From CAZZKJ01 sp964654695 (GTDB lineage: Bacteria > Krumholzibacteriota > Krumholzibacteriia > WVZY01): a stretch of DNA of 64,000 nt. This document shows positions 35,075 through 43,554 of the stretch, piece by piece. Numbering within the stretch: the first letter of the stretch is position 1; each line of letters begins with the position of its first letter. The position numbers were made by a program, and so were the translations under genes. The notes under the pieces were generated by a model. The model did no database searches, was not told the DNA's origin, and was given only the letters and a program-made list of their open reading frames with translations. The stretch covers positions 59,546 to 123,545 of the forward strand of contig CAZZKJ010000003.1 of assembly GCA_964654695.1 (NCBI GenBank). The letters are read 5' to 3'.

Positions 35075-35845
35075 ATGAATGCCATCTGGATGATACCTCC
35101 CGCCGAGATAGGAGGATCCGTTCCATCCCTCCTCGTTGATACCGGTGTTTTCGCAAAAACGGTCCTTTTGATTCTTTTTGTGATATCTGTTGTATCCTGG
35201 GCCATAATGTGGGACAGGACCAGATTATACTTAAAGCTCAACCGAAAAGGAACTTTGGCCAGGAATGACCTGCGTTCCCGGGGACTTCCTGTAATGCTTC
35301 AAAACTCGGCCGGGTATCTGCCTTCGGTCGAGGGTGCGATTTTATCCCGGGCAAAGAATTTCCTGGCCGCAGGCCAAAACCAGTCGAAGCCTGATGGGGA
35401 AAGCGGGGCCGGAGATGCTCCAAAAGAGAACGGCGGAACATCAATGGCTTTCAAGGGCGCCCTGGAGAGAAGGGCTCTCGAAGAAATATCTGAGATGGAA
35501 AAATACCTGGTTTTTCTGGCCACGACTTCAAGTGTTGCGCCGTTTCTTGGTTTGCTGGGAACCGTTTGGGGAATCATGAGCAGTTTTCTCAGCATGGGAG
35601 TCCAGGGGACAGCGAGCATAGAAGTCGTTGGCCCTGGCATTGCGGAAGCTTTGATTACCACGATCGCAGGTTTGGGAGCGGCGATTCCCGCGCTCGTAGG
35701 ATATAATCTTCTGGGACGCCATGTAATACGCCAGGAGACGAGGACGGATCTGTTTATTTCAACAGTAGTGGAATCTGCCGAGACGCTCTTCAGATCTGAA
35801 TCGGCAGCTTCGAGCAAGGTTTCTTATGAGAAGAACCCGGTATAG
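35075..35845 (+). CDS. tolQ: TolQ proton-channel protein (MotA/TolQ/ExbB family)
   Basis: The inner-membrane proton-channel subunit of the Tol-Pal system (256 aa), which uses proton motive force to energise the outer membrane during division. An N-terminal helix (about residues 25-48) precedes a long cytoplasmic loop, then the typical TSSVAPFLGLLGTVWGIMSSF segment and TTIAGLGAAIPALVGYNLL. The loop between helix 1 and helix 2 is longer than usual and contains a Gly/Ser/Asn-rich stretch. I place the start at 35075, where AAAGGG precedes the ATG. Upstream in-frame starts (35048 and 35060) are possible. The 3' end overlaps tolR by 20 bp. Confidence 0.92.
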   Translation: MNAIWMIPPAEIGGSVPSLLVDTGVFAKTVLLILFVISVVSWAIMWDRTRLYLKLNRKGTLARNDLRSRGLPVMLQNSAGYLPSVEGAILSRAKNFLAAGQNQSKPDGESGAGDAPKENGGTSMAFKGALERRALEEISEMEKYLVFLATTSSVAPFLGLLGTVWGIMSSFLSMGVQGTASIEVVGPGIAEALITTIAGLGAAIPALVGYNLLGRHVIRQETRTDLFISTVVESAETLFRSESAASSKVSYEKNPV

Positions 35846-36218
35846 TTCCATCCATGATATAAATGTCACGTCTCTCGTAGACGTGACGATGGTGCTGCTC
35901 ATTATATTCATGTTGACCGCACCGTTCATTCAGGCCGGTATCAAGGTAAAACTTCCGAAGGCCAAATCAACGGTAATAAAGGAAAGGGAGGGCATAGTCG
36001 TCACCATTGATAAGAACGGAAGGATTTATCTGGATAATAAAGCCATTGCAAAGGAAGAACTGCCTGAAGAATTCAGGAAATTAAAGGTTGCCGGTGAAGA
36101 AAGGGTCTTTGTAAAAGCCGACCGTGATGTAGCATATGGAGTCGTGATGGATGTTATTGGAAGCATTAAAGAAGTGGGTATCAACGAAGTCGGTATGATA
36201 ACGGAAATCAAGAAATGA
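35826..36218 (+). CDS. tolR: TolR (ExbD/TolR family)
   Basis: A 130-residue partner of TolQ with one membrane segment (about residues 15-35) that carries the critical Asp in VTSLVDVTMVLLIIFML, the proton-binding residue of the family. The C-terminal periplasmic part ends with IGSIKEVGINEVGMITE as in ExbD/TolR. It overlaps tolQ by 20 bp and is followed by the tolA-like gene after 7 bp. Confidence 0.94.
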   Translation: MRRTRYSSIHDINVTSLVDVTMVLLIIFMLTAPFIQAGIKVKLPKAKSTVIKEREGIVVTIDKNGRIYLDNKAIAKEELPEEFRKLKVAGEERVFVKADRDVAYGVVMDVIGSIKEVGINEVGMITEIKK

Positions 36219-36225
36219 TCACCGG

Positions 36226-36954
36226 ATGCATGTTAATTCCCAGAGTTATAGAGCTGACATGAAAAGCGCCATCGCCGTCTCTATCTTATTCCATGCGACC
36301 GTCTACTTCCTTTCAACCCATATAATCAATTTCTCAAGGGTTCGATATGTTCCCAGGCAGGTATACGCAGTAAGCCTGTTTTCAATGGATGACGCAAGAA
36401 AGCACCCGGATGAGAATAAAAACACCAGACCAACTCCTCCGAAATCCCCAGAGAAGGCCGAAAAAGATGAAGAGATGAAGCCACCTCCTGATGAATCCCA
36501 ATCCAGGAGAAAGAAAAAGCAAGTTAATAAGAAACCTAAAGTCAAAAAAAAGACTGTACCTTCCAGCGAAGTGAATGAAAAAACTGCCGCCGATAATCAG
36601 ACCAGCGGGGCTTCATCCGCAACCGGGGGAGGCATTGCAACCGGCGATATCAACCTGGATGCCTCCGATTTTCCATTCGGATATTATCTTGTTTCCATCA
36701 GGAGAAAAATCGCATCAAATTGGAATGTTATTAACGCTTCGGGAGGAGAGGCTGCGCACTGCAGGGTATATTTCAAGATTAACCGCAGGGGCGGTATAAT
36801 ATCGCCTACTATTGAGACTTCCAGTGGATATTTCCTTTTCGACCAGGCAGCGGTTAGGGCCGTGCTCCAGGCTGTTCCGCTGCCTCCGCTGCCGGGGGAA
36901 TACCAGGAGGATTATCTGGGCGTGCATTTCAGCTTTGCTTATGAGGAGAGATAG
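36226..36954 (+). CDS. tolA: TolA/TonB-like energy-transducing protein
   Basis: A 242-residue inner-membrane-anchored protein. One helix (about residues 14-33) is followed by a Pro/Lys/Glu-rich linker (about 60-115) and a compact C-terminal domain (about 150-240) with YLVSIRRKIASNWNV and IISPTIETSSGYFLFDQAAVRAVLQAVPLPPLP, the TonB/TolA-C signature. Context between tolR and tolB makes it the TolA-equivalent. The linker is much shorter than the long helical domain of E. coli TolA. The start at 36226 has no strong ribosome site and the ATG at 36259 is an alternative. Confidence 0.85.
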   Translation: MHVNSQSYRADMKSAIAVSILFHATVYFLSTHIINFSRVRYVPRQVYAVSLFSMDDARKHPDENKNTRPTPPKSPEKAEKDEEMKPPPDESQSRRKKKQVNKKPKVKKKTVPSSEVNEKTAADNQTSGASSATGGGIATGDINLDASDFPFGYYLVSIRRKIASNWNVINASGGEAAHCRVYFKINRRGGIISPTIETSSGYFLFDQAAVRAVLQAVPLPPLPGEYQEDYLGVHFSFAYEER

Positions 36955-38212
36955 CATTTTGATAATCCTTGCACTGCTTGCCTTGTTCAGCGCTATTACT
37001 CCGGTAAATTCAAAAGCTCAAACCGAAGTGGAACTGGGGATCAAAACCTCATTCGCCGACAAAATCCCTCTTTGGATGGAAAAGATCGGATATTCGGACT
37101 CTTCTCTGAGAGACATTTCACAGGAACTGGATCAGATCCTGAGGACTGATTTGGAATTTTCAGGTCTTTTTACGATTGAGAGAGGACGCCCCGAGAATAC
37201 CTCAGGATCGCATGACAATTTATCCATTCTGGTTAGGGGGAAAGTCAGCTCTAAAAAAAGCGGCCCTCTTCAGGACAACACCTATTTCGAAGGCAGGGTG
37301 ATAGACGCGTCAACAGGGCGGATGATCGGCGGCAAGCGTTACAGGCTGAGAAAAGGGCTGAAAAGAAAAATCGCGCATCATTTTGCAGATGAGATTATTA
37401 AAATGCTCACAGGCGAAAAAGGAATTGCGAGTTCAAAGATAATCTTTGTAAGAAAATCCTCCGATAAATGGGAACTTGTGATGTGTGATTATGACGGTTA
37501 TGACCCCATAATACTTCTTAAGCTTAATCGTCCGATTCTCAACCCCAGGTGGATCGAAAATGGAAAAGCGCTGGTTTATACGAGTTTTCTCTACGGCAAG
37601 CCGGACCTGTTTATTCGCCGCCTGTCGGAAAAATCCTCCAAACCCCTCGCGACATTTTCGGGATTAAATTATTCGGTGGATTGGTCCCAAAAAAGAAAGG
37701 AACTTTTGGTTACATTGAGCAAAGACGGCAATCCTGAAATATATCTTTTTGATATTGAGAAGGGTCTAAAAAAACGGTTAACATATAACCGGGCCATAGA
37801 CTGCAGCCCATCATGGTCTCCGAGCGGCAGGGAAATTGCTTTTACTTCGGACCGTTCGGGAAGTCCTCAGATTTACTTGATGGAATCCGACGGGAGCAAC
37901 GTGAGGCGGCTGTCATTTTACGGAAGTTATAATTCTTCTCCCTCATGGGCTCCCCAGGGCAGTTTTATTGCATTCGTATCGAGAATAAATGGGTTTTTCC
38001 AGCTTTGCACGGTCAAACCTGACGGTTCGGGTCTTAGATTACTTACGGACGAAGCCCGCAACCACGACTCTCCGCGCTGGGCTTCGGATGGAAGACATAT
38101 AGTGTTTACAGAGGATACTCCTTCGGGCAGCGTGATTTCCATTGTTGACATCAATACCCGAGGTAGGCGAATATTATCCCAGGGCAAGAGTTCCGATTGG
38201 GTCTCGCGTTAG
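36941..38212 (+). CDS. tolB: TolB periplasmic beta-propeller
   Basis: A 423-residue periplasmic TolB. A signal peptide (about residues 1-23) precedes the N-terminal alpha/beta domain and a six-bladed propeller made of WD40-like TolB repeats. Repeats read FTSDRSGSPQIYLMESDGSN and FVSRINGFFQLCTVKPDGSG. The start ATG lies 14 bp inside the 3' end of tolA, and it is followed by pal after 47 bp. It cycles between Pal and the Tol complex. Confidence 0.93.
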   Translation: MRRDSILIILALLALFSAITPVNSKAQTEVELGIKTSFADKIPLWMEKIGYSDSSLRDISQELDQILRTDLEFSGLFTIERGRPENTSGSHDNLSILVRGKVSSKKSGPLQDNTYFEGRVIDASTGRMIGGKRYRLRKGLKRKIAHHFADEIIKMLTGEKGIASSKIIFVRKSSDKWELVMCDYDGYDPIILLKLNRPILNPRWIENGKALVYTSFLYGKPDLFIRRLSEKSSKPLATFSGLNYSVDWSQKRKELLVTLSKDGNPEIYLFDIEKGLKKRLTYNRAIDCSPSWSPSGREIAFTSDRSGSPQIYLMESDGSNVRRLSFYGSYNSSPSWAPQGSFIAFVSRINGFFQLCTVKPDGSGLRLLTDEARNHDSPRWASDGRHIVFTEDTPSGSVISIVDINTRGRRILSQGKSSDWVSR

Positions 38213-38259
38213 CCAACCGGCCGAATCGGAAGAAATTTTAACAGGTGGAGGTAAAGTGA

Positions 38260-38784
38260 ATGCGTAGAATAAATATGTTTTTATTTATTTTGCTGTCAAT
38301 TGTAATAATATTTGCTGTTTCATGTTCCAAGAAGCAAACGGTTAAGCCGCAGGCTGAACAAGAACCTGTCAGCGAGATGGATGTCAGTGAAGAAGTGCCC
38401 GCGATCGAGGAAGAGCCCGTGGCGGAAGAGCCGCCGGCAAGGCCGGAGATGAGGGAACTGGAGGATGTGTTTTTCGATTTTGATAAGTACATTCTAAAGA
38501 GTGAAGCCAAGGCGGATCTCAATAGAAACGCCGAACAGCTCAGAGAATACCCATCCGCAAGCATTATCATTGAAGGCCATTGCGATGAACGGGGTACGGA
38601 GGATTACAATATGGCCTTGGGTGAGAAGAGAGCGAAAAGCGTAAAAGCCTACCTCATTTCCCTGGGGATCGATGGAACGCGTCTTTCAGTAATAAGCTAC
38701 GGAGAGACCCGGCCGTTTGCTTCAGGGCACGATGAGTCGGCCTGGTCTCAAAACCGGCGTGCTCATTTCGTCGCCAAGAAGTAA
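38260..38784 (+). CDS. pal: Pal, peptidoglycan-associated lipoprotein
   Basis: A 174-residue outer-membrane lipoprotein. The lipobox AVSC sits after an 18-residue signal, so Cys is about residue 21. A Glu/Pro-rich tether (about residues 30-65) precedes the OmpA-like domain, with VFFDFDKYILKSEAKADL and GHCDERGTEDYNMALGEKRA, which binds peptidoglycan. GGAGG precedes the ATG. It sits in its expected place between tolB and cpoB, with only 2 bp to the next gene. Confidence 0.95.
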   Translation: MRRINMFLFILLSIVIIFAVSCSKKQTVKPQAEQEPVSEMDVSEEVPAIEEEPVAEEPPARPEMRELEDVFFDFDKYILKSEAKADLNRNAEQLREYPSASIIIEGHCDERGTEDYNMALGEKRAKSVKAYLISLGIDGTRLSVISYGETRPFASGHDESAWSQNRRAHFVAKK

Positions 38785-38786
38785 AA

Positions 38787-39593
38787 ATGGTACTGAATAA
38801 AACACATTTCACAAAGATCGTCCTGCTTCTTGCTTTGTCGGCATGTTCAGGATGCTACGGGGGCAAATTTGTAAAAATGCCAATTAATGCCGACATTGCT
38901 TCCAGGCGCCTGGATACGCTTAAAACCCGGCAGCAGCGGATTATGAAATCGCTCGACACCCTCTCGCATCAATTGAAGGACGAAAAGGAAGAGCGGCTGA
39001 GGAACGGTGCAGGAATAGAAGCGAGGTTATCCGAAATCGAAGAAGCGCTGAGAATTCTATCCAGCAAGGTGGATGACAGCATGCAGTTGATGATGGGAAT
39101 AAAACGGCCGGCGGCGCCGTTTCGAGCAATTGATCCCCATCAATCCACAGGGGATTCGCTTTCGGGGACGGTTCCCGACAGTCTGCAGAAAGAGAATGAT
39201 TCTGCCGGAGACAATTCCGATGAAGATGATCTCTATAAAACGTCTTACATGGACCTGACCTTGGGTAACTTTGCGCTCTCCGTCCAGGGATTCAAAAACT
39301 ACCTGGTAAGATATCCAGGGGGATCGCATCTGGTTGAAGTGCATTATTACCTGGGTGAAAGCTACTATTCTACGGAAAAGTATCTCGAAGCCGTCGGTGA
39401 ATATCAATTTATTATCCGGGAATATTCCAAGTCCAGGCTCGTTCCCGCTTCATATCTCAAGGCGGGTCTGTGCTATGCCAAACTGGACGAGCCCGCTTTG
39501 GCGGAAAAATCCTTCAGGCAGTTGATCTCCCTGTACCCGTATTCGGAGGAAGCGGAGCACGCCCGCGCCGCGTTGAAGGACTTGGAAGGATAG
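38787..39593 (+). CDS. Tol-Pal system coordinator CpoB/YbgF-like protein
   Basis: A 268-residue exported protein. The N-terminus has a signal with a lipobox-like ALSAC. A coiled-coil region follows (about residues 35-95). A C-terminal TPR-type repeat (about 150-265) contains VEVHYYLGESYYSTEKYLEAV and SYLKAGLCYAKLDEPALAEKSFRQLI. Position directly after pal and this domain order match CpoB, which couples Tol-Pal to peptidoglycan synthesis. E. coli CpoB has no lipid anchor; here the Cys suggests one. Confidence 0.85.
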   Translation: MVLNKTHFTKIVLLLALSACSGCYGGKFVKMPINADIASRRLDTLKTRQQRIMKSLDTLSHQLKDEKEERLRNGAGIEARLSEIEEALRILSSKVDDSMQLMMGIKRPAAPFRAIDPHQSTGDSLSGTVPDSLQKENDSAGDNSDEDDLYKTSYMDLTLGNFALSVQGFKNYLVRYPGGSHLVEVHYYLGESYYSTEKYLEAVGEYQFIIREYSKSRLVPASYLKAGLCYAKLDEPALAEKSFRQLISLYPYSEEAEHARAALKDLEG

Positions 39594-39608
39594 CAGTTTT
39601 TAAGGGAG

Positions 39609-40850
39609 GTGGATAACACTATAAGCGGTATTTTTTTCATCTTGATTCTTCTTCTGCTGTCGGCTTTTTTCTCCGGTTCGGAAGCGGCTCTTTATTCTTT
39701 ATCCCGCGCTCAGATAAGCAGAATGTCTCTAACCTCGGCCGCCGGCAGGAGAATCAAGTCTCTGTTTATTTCTCCGAGGAGGCTGCTTATAACCATTCTC
39801 CTCGGCAACCTCCTGGTCAATATTGTTTCCACCAGCGCCGTTACATCGGCAGCCCTTAAAATTTTCGGCGAGAGGGGCATCGGTTATGCTTTTATAACAA
39901 TGTCGATCCTGATTCTTGCTGTCGGAGAGATTTTTCCGAAGGTTACAGCTCTTGCCCGGGCGGAGTTCTTCTCGCGCATCGTGATTTTTCCTCTGTCAGT
40001 GATTCACACTGCTTTTTATCCTATCCGGCTGCCTCTTTCCATTTTTGCAGATTCCGTAATCGAATCAATTAAAAGCCGCTTGGGATATGTTAAAAAGTAT
40101 TTTTCTTCGGAAGAATTGATTACAGCTGTCGATATGGGGGTTAAGGAAGGCAATTTTGATAAATTCGAGCATTCGATCCTGTCAAATATTCTCGCCTTCC
40201 GAAAAAAGCAGGTAAAAGAAATAATGACTCCAACAGTCAATGTGTTTTCGCTGCCGGTAGAGATGGGCCGGGAAGAAATGATCGCCGAGATCAGACGAAG
40301 CGGGTTTTCGCGCGTTCCAGTTCACGGCCGTTCGAAGGATGATATCAAGGGTTTTCTTCATATAAAAGATCTGCTCAAGACGGCACTTCACGAGGAGAAA
40401 CGCAGAACGAACCTGCCGCTTAGAAAAACATTCTTTGTTCCTGAAACCGCCCACATAGCCGAATTGTTGAAGGAGTTCATAAAAAGTCGAATGCATTTTG
40501 CGGTAGTGATCGATGAATACGGATCGTACGTTGGGATCGCAACCATGGAAGATATTCTCGAGGAACTAATCGGAGAGATAAGGGACTCCAGGGAACCTCA
40601 CATTGCTGAATACAGGATGATTGATGAGAATAATATTATCATCCCGGGCTCAATGGAAATAGATAAATTCAACGAAATCATGAAAACGGATATACAAACC
40701 AAAGAATTTGCAACCATCGCAGGATATGTTACCGGCTTTACCGGAGTGATCCCGCGCGAGGGAGAAATCATCACTATCGGCGGTTTGCGGTTTCACATCT
40801 TATCTGCTGAGCCCAATCGAATCAGCAAGATAAAAGTCGAAAAAACATGA
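39609..40850 (+). CDS. CBS-domain membrane protein (CorC/HlyC, CNNM family), first copy
   Basis: A 413-residue protein with an N-terminal DUF21/CNNM membrane domain (three or four helices, FFSGSEAALYSLS) and a cytoplasmic CBS-pair (about residues 190-320). The C-terminal CorC_HlyC domain is near the end. Such proteins are implicated in divalent cation export or magnesium homeostasis. The GTG start at 39609 overlaps the ribosome-site GGGAGG with little spacing, so the true start may be a few codons later. It begins 15 bp after cpoB and overlaps the paralogue downstream by 4 bp. Confidence 0.85.
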   Translation: MDNTISGIFFILILLLLSAFFSGSEAALYSLSRAQISRMSLTSAAGRRIKSLFISPRRLLITILLGNLLVNIVSTSAVTSAALKIFGERGIGYAFITMSILILAVGEIFPKVTALARAEFFSRIVIFPLSVIHTAFYPIRLPLSIFADSVIESIKSRLGYVKKYFSSEELITAVDMGVKEGNFDKFEHSILSNILAFRKKQVKEIMTPTVNVFSLPVEMGREEMIAEIRRSGFSRVPVHGRSKDDIKGFLHIKDLLKTALHEEKRRTNLPLRKTFFVPETAHIAELLKEFIKSRMHFAVVIDEYGSYVGIATMEDILEELIGEIRDSREPHIAEYRMIDENNIIIPGSMEIDKFNEIMKTDIQTKEFATIAGYVTGFTGVIPREGEIITIGGLRFHILSAEPNRISKIKVEKT

Positions 40851-41827
40851 GCGATCTGTCACTTGGAATAATTTCGCTGGTGTCATTTATACTGGGGGCT
40901 TTTTTTTCCGGCTGCGAAACCGCATTTATTGCTTCAGATCCCATTCGGCTGCGCCATATGTCCAAAGGCGGCAGCCGAAAAGCCAGAACCGTCCTCACAT
41001 TCCTGGATAACCCACAGTATCTCATGAGTTCCGTATTGGTAGGCACGAACCTGTCCGTTATAGGCTGCACGGCCACTTTCACGGCTGTTTTGACCCGGCG
41101 CTTCGGCGAGACGGGAGCTTCGGCTGCGGTGGTAGTTCTGGTCCCGCTCTTTTTAATCTTCAATGAAATACTGCCCAAAGGCATATTCTTGTATTATTCG
41201 GCCAGGGCCGCGATGTTGTCGGCCTATCCGTTGAAAATATTTTCGATTGTATTATATCCGGTTATCAAGGCCTTTTCATCAACTACCGACTTCCTGGTTA
41301 AAGCGGCGGGCATAGATTTGAAAGCCCAAAGAATGAATATTTCAATGGATGAGCTTCTTTTTCACCTCGAGGACAGCGAGGAAGCCGGTTTGATCAGCCC
41401 TGAAACTTTGGATATGGTGTCAAGGGCGGTTAAATTGAGGCGCTTAAGCGCATCCGAAATAATGATTCCGCTTGAAGATGTCGATATGGTCGAATCGGGG
41501 CAATCGATCGACGCATTTAAGGAAGCGCTGTCCAGAAGTGGTTTCAGCAGGCTGCCGGTATTTCGAGGGACTAGAAGCAATATTACGGGAATCCTTTCAA
41601 TACATAAACTTCTTGCCGCTGAGGATCCTCGTGAAGGCGAAATGGAGTTGGAAGCAACCTACGTTGTTTCCCTGAAAAGCTCGATAGAAGAAATCCTTCT
41701 AAAGATGCAAAACCAGGGCTGCCATATGGCCTTTGTTGAGAAAGACGGTGGATTGATCGTTGGAATGCTTACATTGGAAGACATCCTGGAGCGGTTGGTT
41801 GGCGCAATTGAAGATGAGTATCATTAA
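40847..41827 (+). CDS. CBS-domain membrane protein (CorC/HlyC, CNNM family), second copy
   Basis: A 326-residue paralogue starting in an ATGA overlap with the previous gene. It has the same DUF21 membrane domain (AFFSGCETAFIASDPIRLR) and CBS-pair, but the C-terminal CorC_HlyC domain is missing: the protein ends soon after the second CBS (MLTLEDILERLVGAIEDEYH). The pair of full and shortened copies suggests they work together, possibly as a mixed complex; this is inference. Confidence 0.88.
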   Translation: MSDLSLGIISLVSFILGAFFSGCETAFIASDPIRLRHMSKGGSRKARTVLTFLDNPQYLMSSVLVGTNLSVIGCTATFTAVLTRRFGETGASAAVVVLVPLFLIFNEILPKGIFLYYSARAAMLSAYPLKIFSIVLYPVIKAFSSTTDFLVKAAGIDLKAQRMNISMDELLFHLEDSEEAGLISPETLDMVSRAVKLRRLSASEIMIPLEDVDMVESGQSIDAFKEALSRSGFSRLPVFRGTRSNITGILSIHKLLAAEDPREGEMELEATYVVSLKSSIEEILLKMQNQGCHMAFVEKDGGLIVGMLTLEDILERLVGAIEDEYH

Positions 41828-41925
41828 CAAAATCCTCTGATGATCCGGATATTTATTGTTGCCAAACTCACGGAAAATTATGGATAAAGCCCTCACGATT
41901 GTGTTTTCTAGCAGGAAATCGGAAA

Positions 41926-42948
41926 ATGAAAATTGAAACCGAAGTATTTTGCCTGGAAACAAGTTATCCATTCAAAATATCCCGCAGTGAAAGAAAAGTA
42001 TTCACGAATTTCATAATTTACCTTACCGACGGCAATGTGACGGGAACGGGGGAAGCAGCTCCGCAGACGTATTACGGAGAGAGCGAGAGGTCGGTCAGGT
42101 CCGCCCTTCAGAAAGTGCAAGGGAAACTTAACGGCGAACCAGGCGAACTGCGAAAAGATATCTACGGTGGCCGTTTGGGAGGGATGCTTTCAGGAGATGC
42201 TTCGGTAAGGGCCGCTTTGGATATGGCATTGTGGGATCTTGAAGGCAAGATCGAGAAACTCCCTGTCTATGCCCTTCTCGAACTCGATCCGTTAAAAACG
42301 CCGCAGACTTCGATTACAATAGGATTTGATTCTCCCGATAGAATCAGGAAAAAGATCGGCAGTGCGGCGGCATTTTCAATTCTGAAACTCAAGATGGGAC
42401 TACCGGGGGATTTCGACCTTCTTGATATCGTCTTATCCGAATCGAAAAAAAAAGTCCGGGTCGATGCTAATGAGGGCTGGAATTTATCAAGCGCAAAACG
42501 GGCTGTGAGAGAGCTTCATAGCAGAGGCGTGGAATTCGTGGAACAGCCTATTTCGCATGAAAATATGGAGGATTTGAAAATACTCAAAGCCGATTCGAAA
42601 ATCCCTATTATTCTGGATGAGAGCATAATTACCGTGGAAGATGTCTGCCGCTGCAGTGAACAGGGACATGGCATAAACATAAAGCTCATGAAATGCGGAG
42701 GCATTACTCCCGCTTTGAAGCTTATCGAAAAAGCCAGAGTACTGGGATTGAAAGTAATGCTGGGATGCATGATCGAAACTTCCGTCGGCATCACGGCAGC
42801 CGCTCAAATCAGTCCGTTGGCTGATTATGCCGACCTGGACGGCAACCTGCTTTTGGCGGATGATCCATTCACAGGAGCTCAAGTGGAAAATGGCCGGCTC
42901 ATCTTGCCATCGGAGCCCGGCCTGGGTGTAAAAAAAAATAAATCCTGA
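41926..42948 (+). CDS. Dipeptide epimerase (enolase superfamily, L-Ala-D/L-Glu type)
   Basis: A 340-residue enolase-superfamily enzyme. The N-terminal capping domain is followed by a barrel with the catalytic Lys in LKLKMG, metal ligands in VDANEGW, VEQPI and ILDES, and the second catalytic Lys in IKLMKCGG. A DLDGNLLLADDP loop is typical of the L-Ala-D/L-Glu epimerase group that recycles murein peptides. The start at 41926 follows AGGAAAT. It is followed by acpS on the other strand with an 11-bp gap. Confidence 0.88.
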   Translation: MKIETEVFCLETSYPFKISRSERKVFTNFIIYLTDGNVTGTGEAAPQTYYGESERSVRSALQKVQGKLNGEPGELRKDIYGGRLGGMLSGDASVRAALDMALWDLEGKIEKLPVYALLELDPLKTPQTSITIGFDSPDRIRKKIGSAAAFSILKLKMGLPGDFDLLDIVLSESKKKVRVDANEGWNLSSAKRAVRELHSRGVEFVEQPISHENMEDLKILKADSKIPIILDESIITVEDVCRCSEQGHGINIKLMKCGGITPALKLIEKARVLGLKVMLGCMIETSVGITAAAQISPLADYADLDGNLLLADDPFTGAQVENGRLILPSEPGLGVKKNKS

Positions 42949-42958
42949 ACGCCGCAGG

Positions 42959-43333
42959 TTATTCTAATACCACTACCGCATGGGCGGATTGGGTGGTATG
43001 TGTTATAGAACAGTAAATGCTTTCTGCGCCGGTTTTTTTAAATATCCTTTCGGTTTTGGCGGATAAATGTATATGCGGGCATCCGGACTTGAGATTGAGC
43101 ACCTCTATGTCATGCCATTTAAGGCCTCCGCTCCATCCCGTGCCGAGCGCTTTGAACAACGCTTCTTTCGCCGCGAAGCGTCCCGCCAGGAACAGGATGG
43201 AATCGTTTTTTTCTTCGAGTGAGTCGATTTCACCGCGAGTCAAAATTTTAGAAATGAATCGATTGCCGTAGATTTCCAACAGGTTTCTAATCCTGTCAAT
43301 TTCCACTGCGTCTATGCCTATGCCTTTTATCAT
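42959..43333 (-). CDS. acpS: Holo-[acyl-carrier-protein] synthase
   Basis: A 124-residue 4'-phosphopantetheinyl transferase that activates acyl carrier protein. The Asp in GIGIDAVEIDRI and the Glu in RFAAKEALFKALG form the Mg2+ site, and the C-terminus carries YCSITHTTQSAHAVVVLE. I set the start at 43333, with GGGAG about 10 bp upstream; a start at 43408 would add a non-homologous basic leader. It is convergent with the epimerase gene. Confidence 0.93.
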   Translation of the reverse strand: MIKGIGIDAVEIDRIRNLLEIYGNRFISKILTRGEIDSLEEKNDSILFLAGRFAAKEALFKALGTGWSGGLKWHDIEVLNLKSGCPHIHLSAKTERIFKKTGAESIYCSITHTTQSAHAVVVLE

Positions 43334-43554
43334 CTGCCGCGAGCTCCCGAGGTTTGTCCAATTCAACAAAATATAATAACGCAAAAACACCCGTTTGAGT
43401 AGAAACATCGGATGTTGAAAAAAAAATGTAGAGAAGCTAATGTTCTAAAAAAAGCGCTTTTTTCTCATTTTGGCACCCATTAAGTGCTCGGGTCCTGTCG
43501 GAGCGGGGTTTTTGCATTCCCGTCGCAGCCGCGCGGAAGAAGCGCGGGAATTTA

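Noticed and set aside
43440..43545. A perfect A7GCGCT6 palindrome and a TGGCAC box suggesting a terminator or sigma-54 promoter
   Set aside because: The palindrome has no loop-stem balance for a terminator, and the TGGCAC at about 43473 lacks a -12 TTGC at the right distance.
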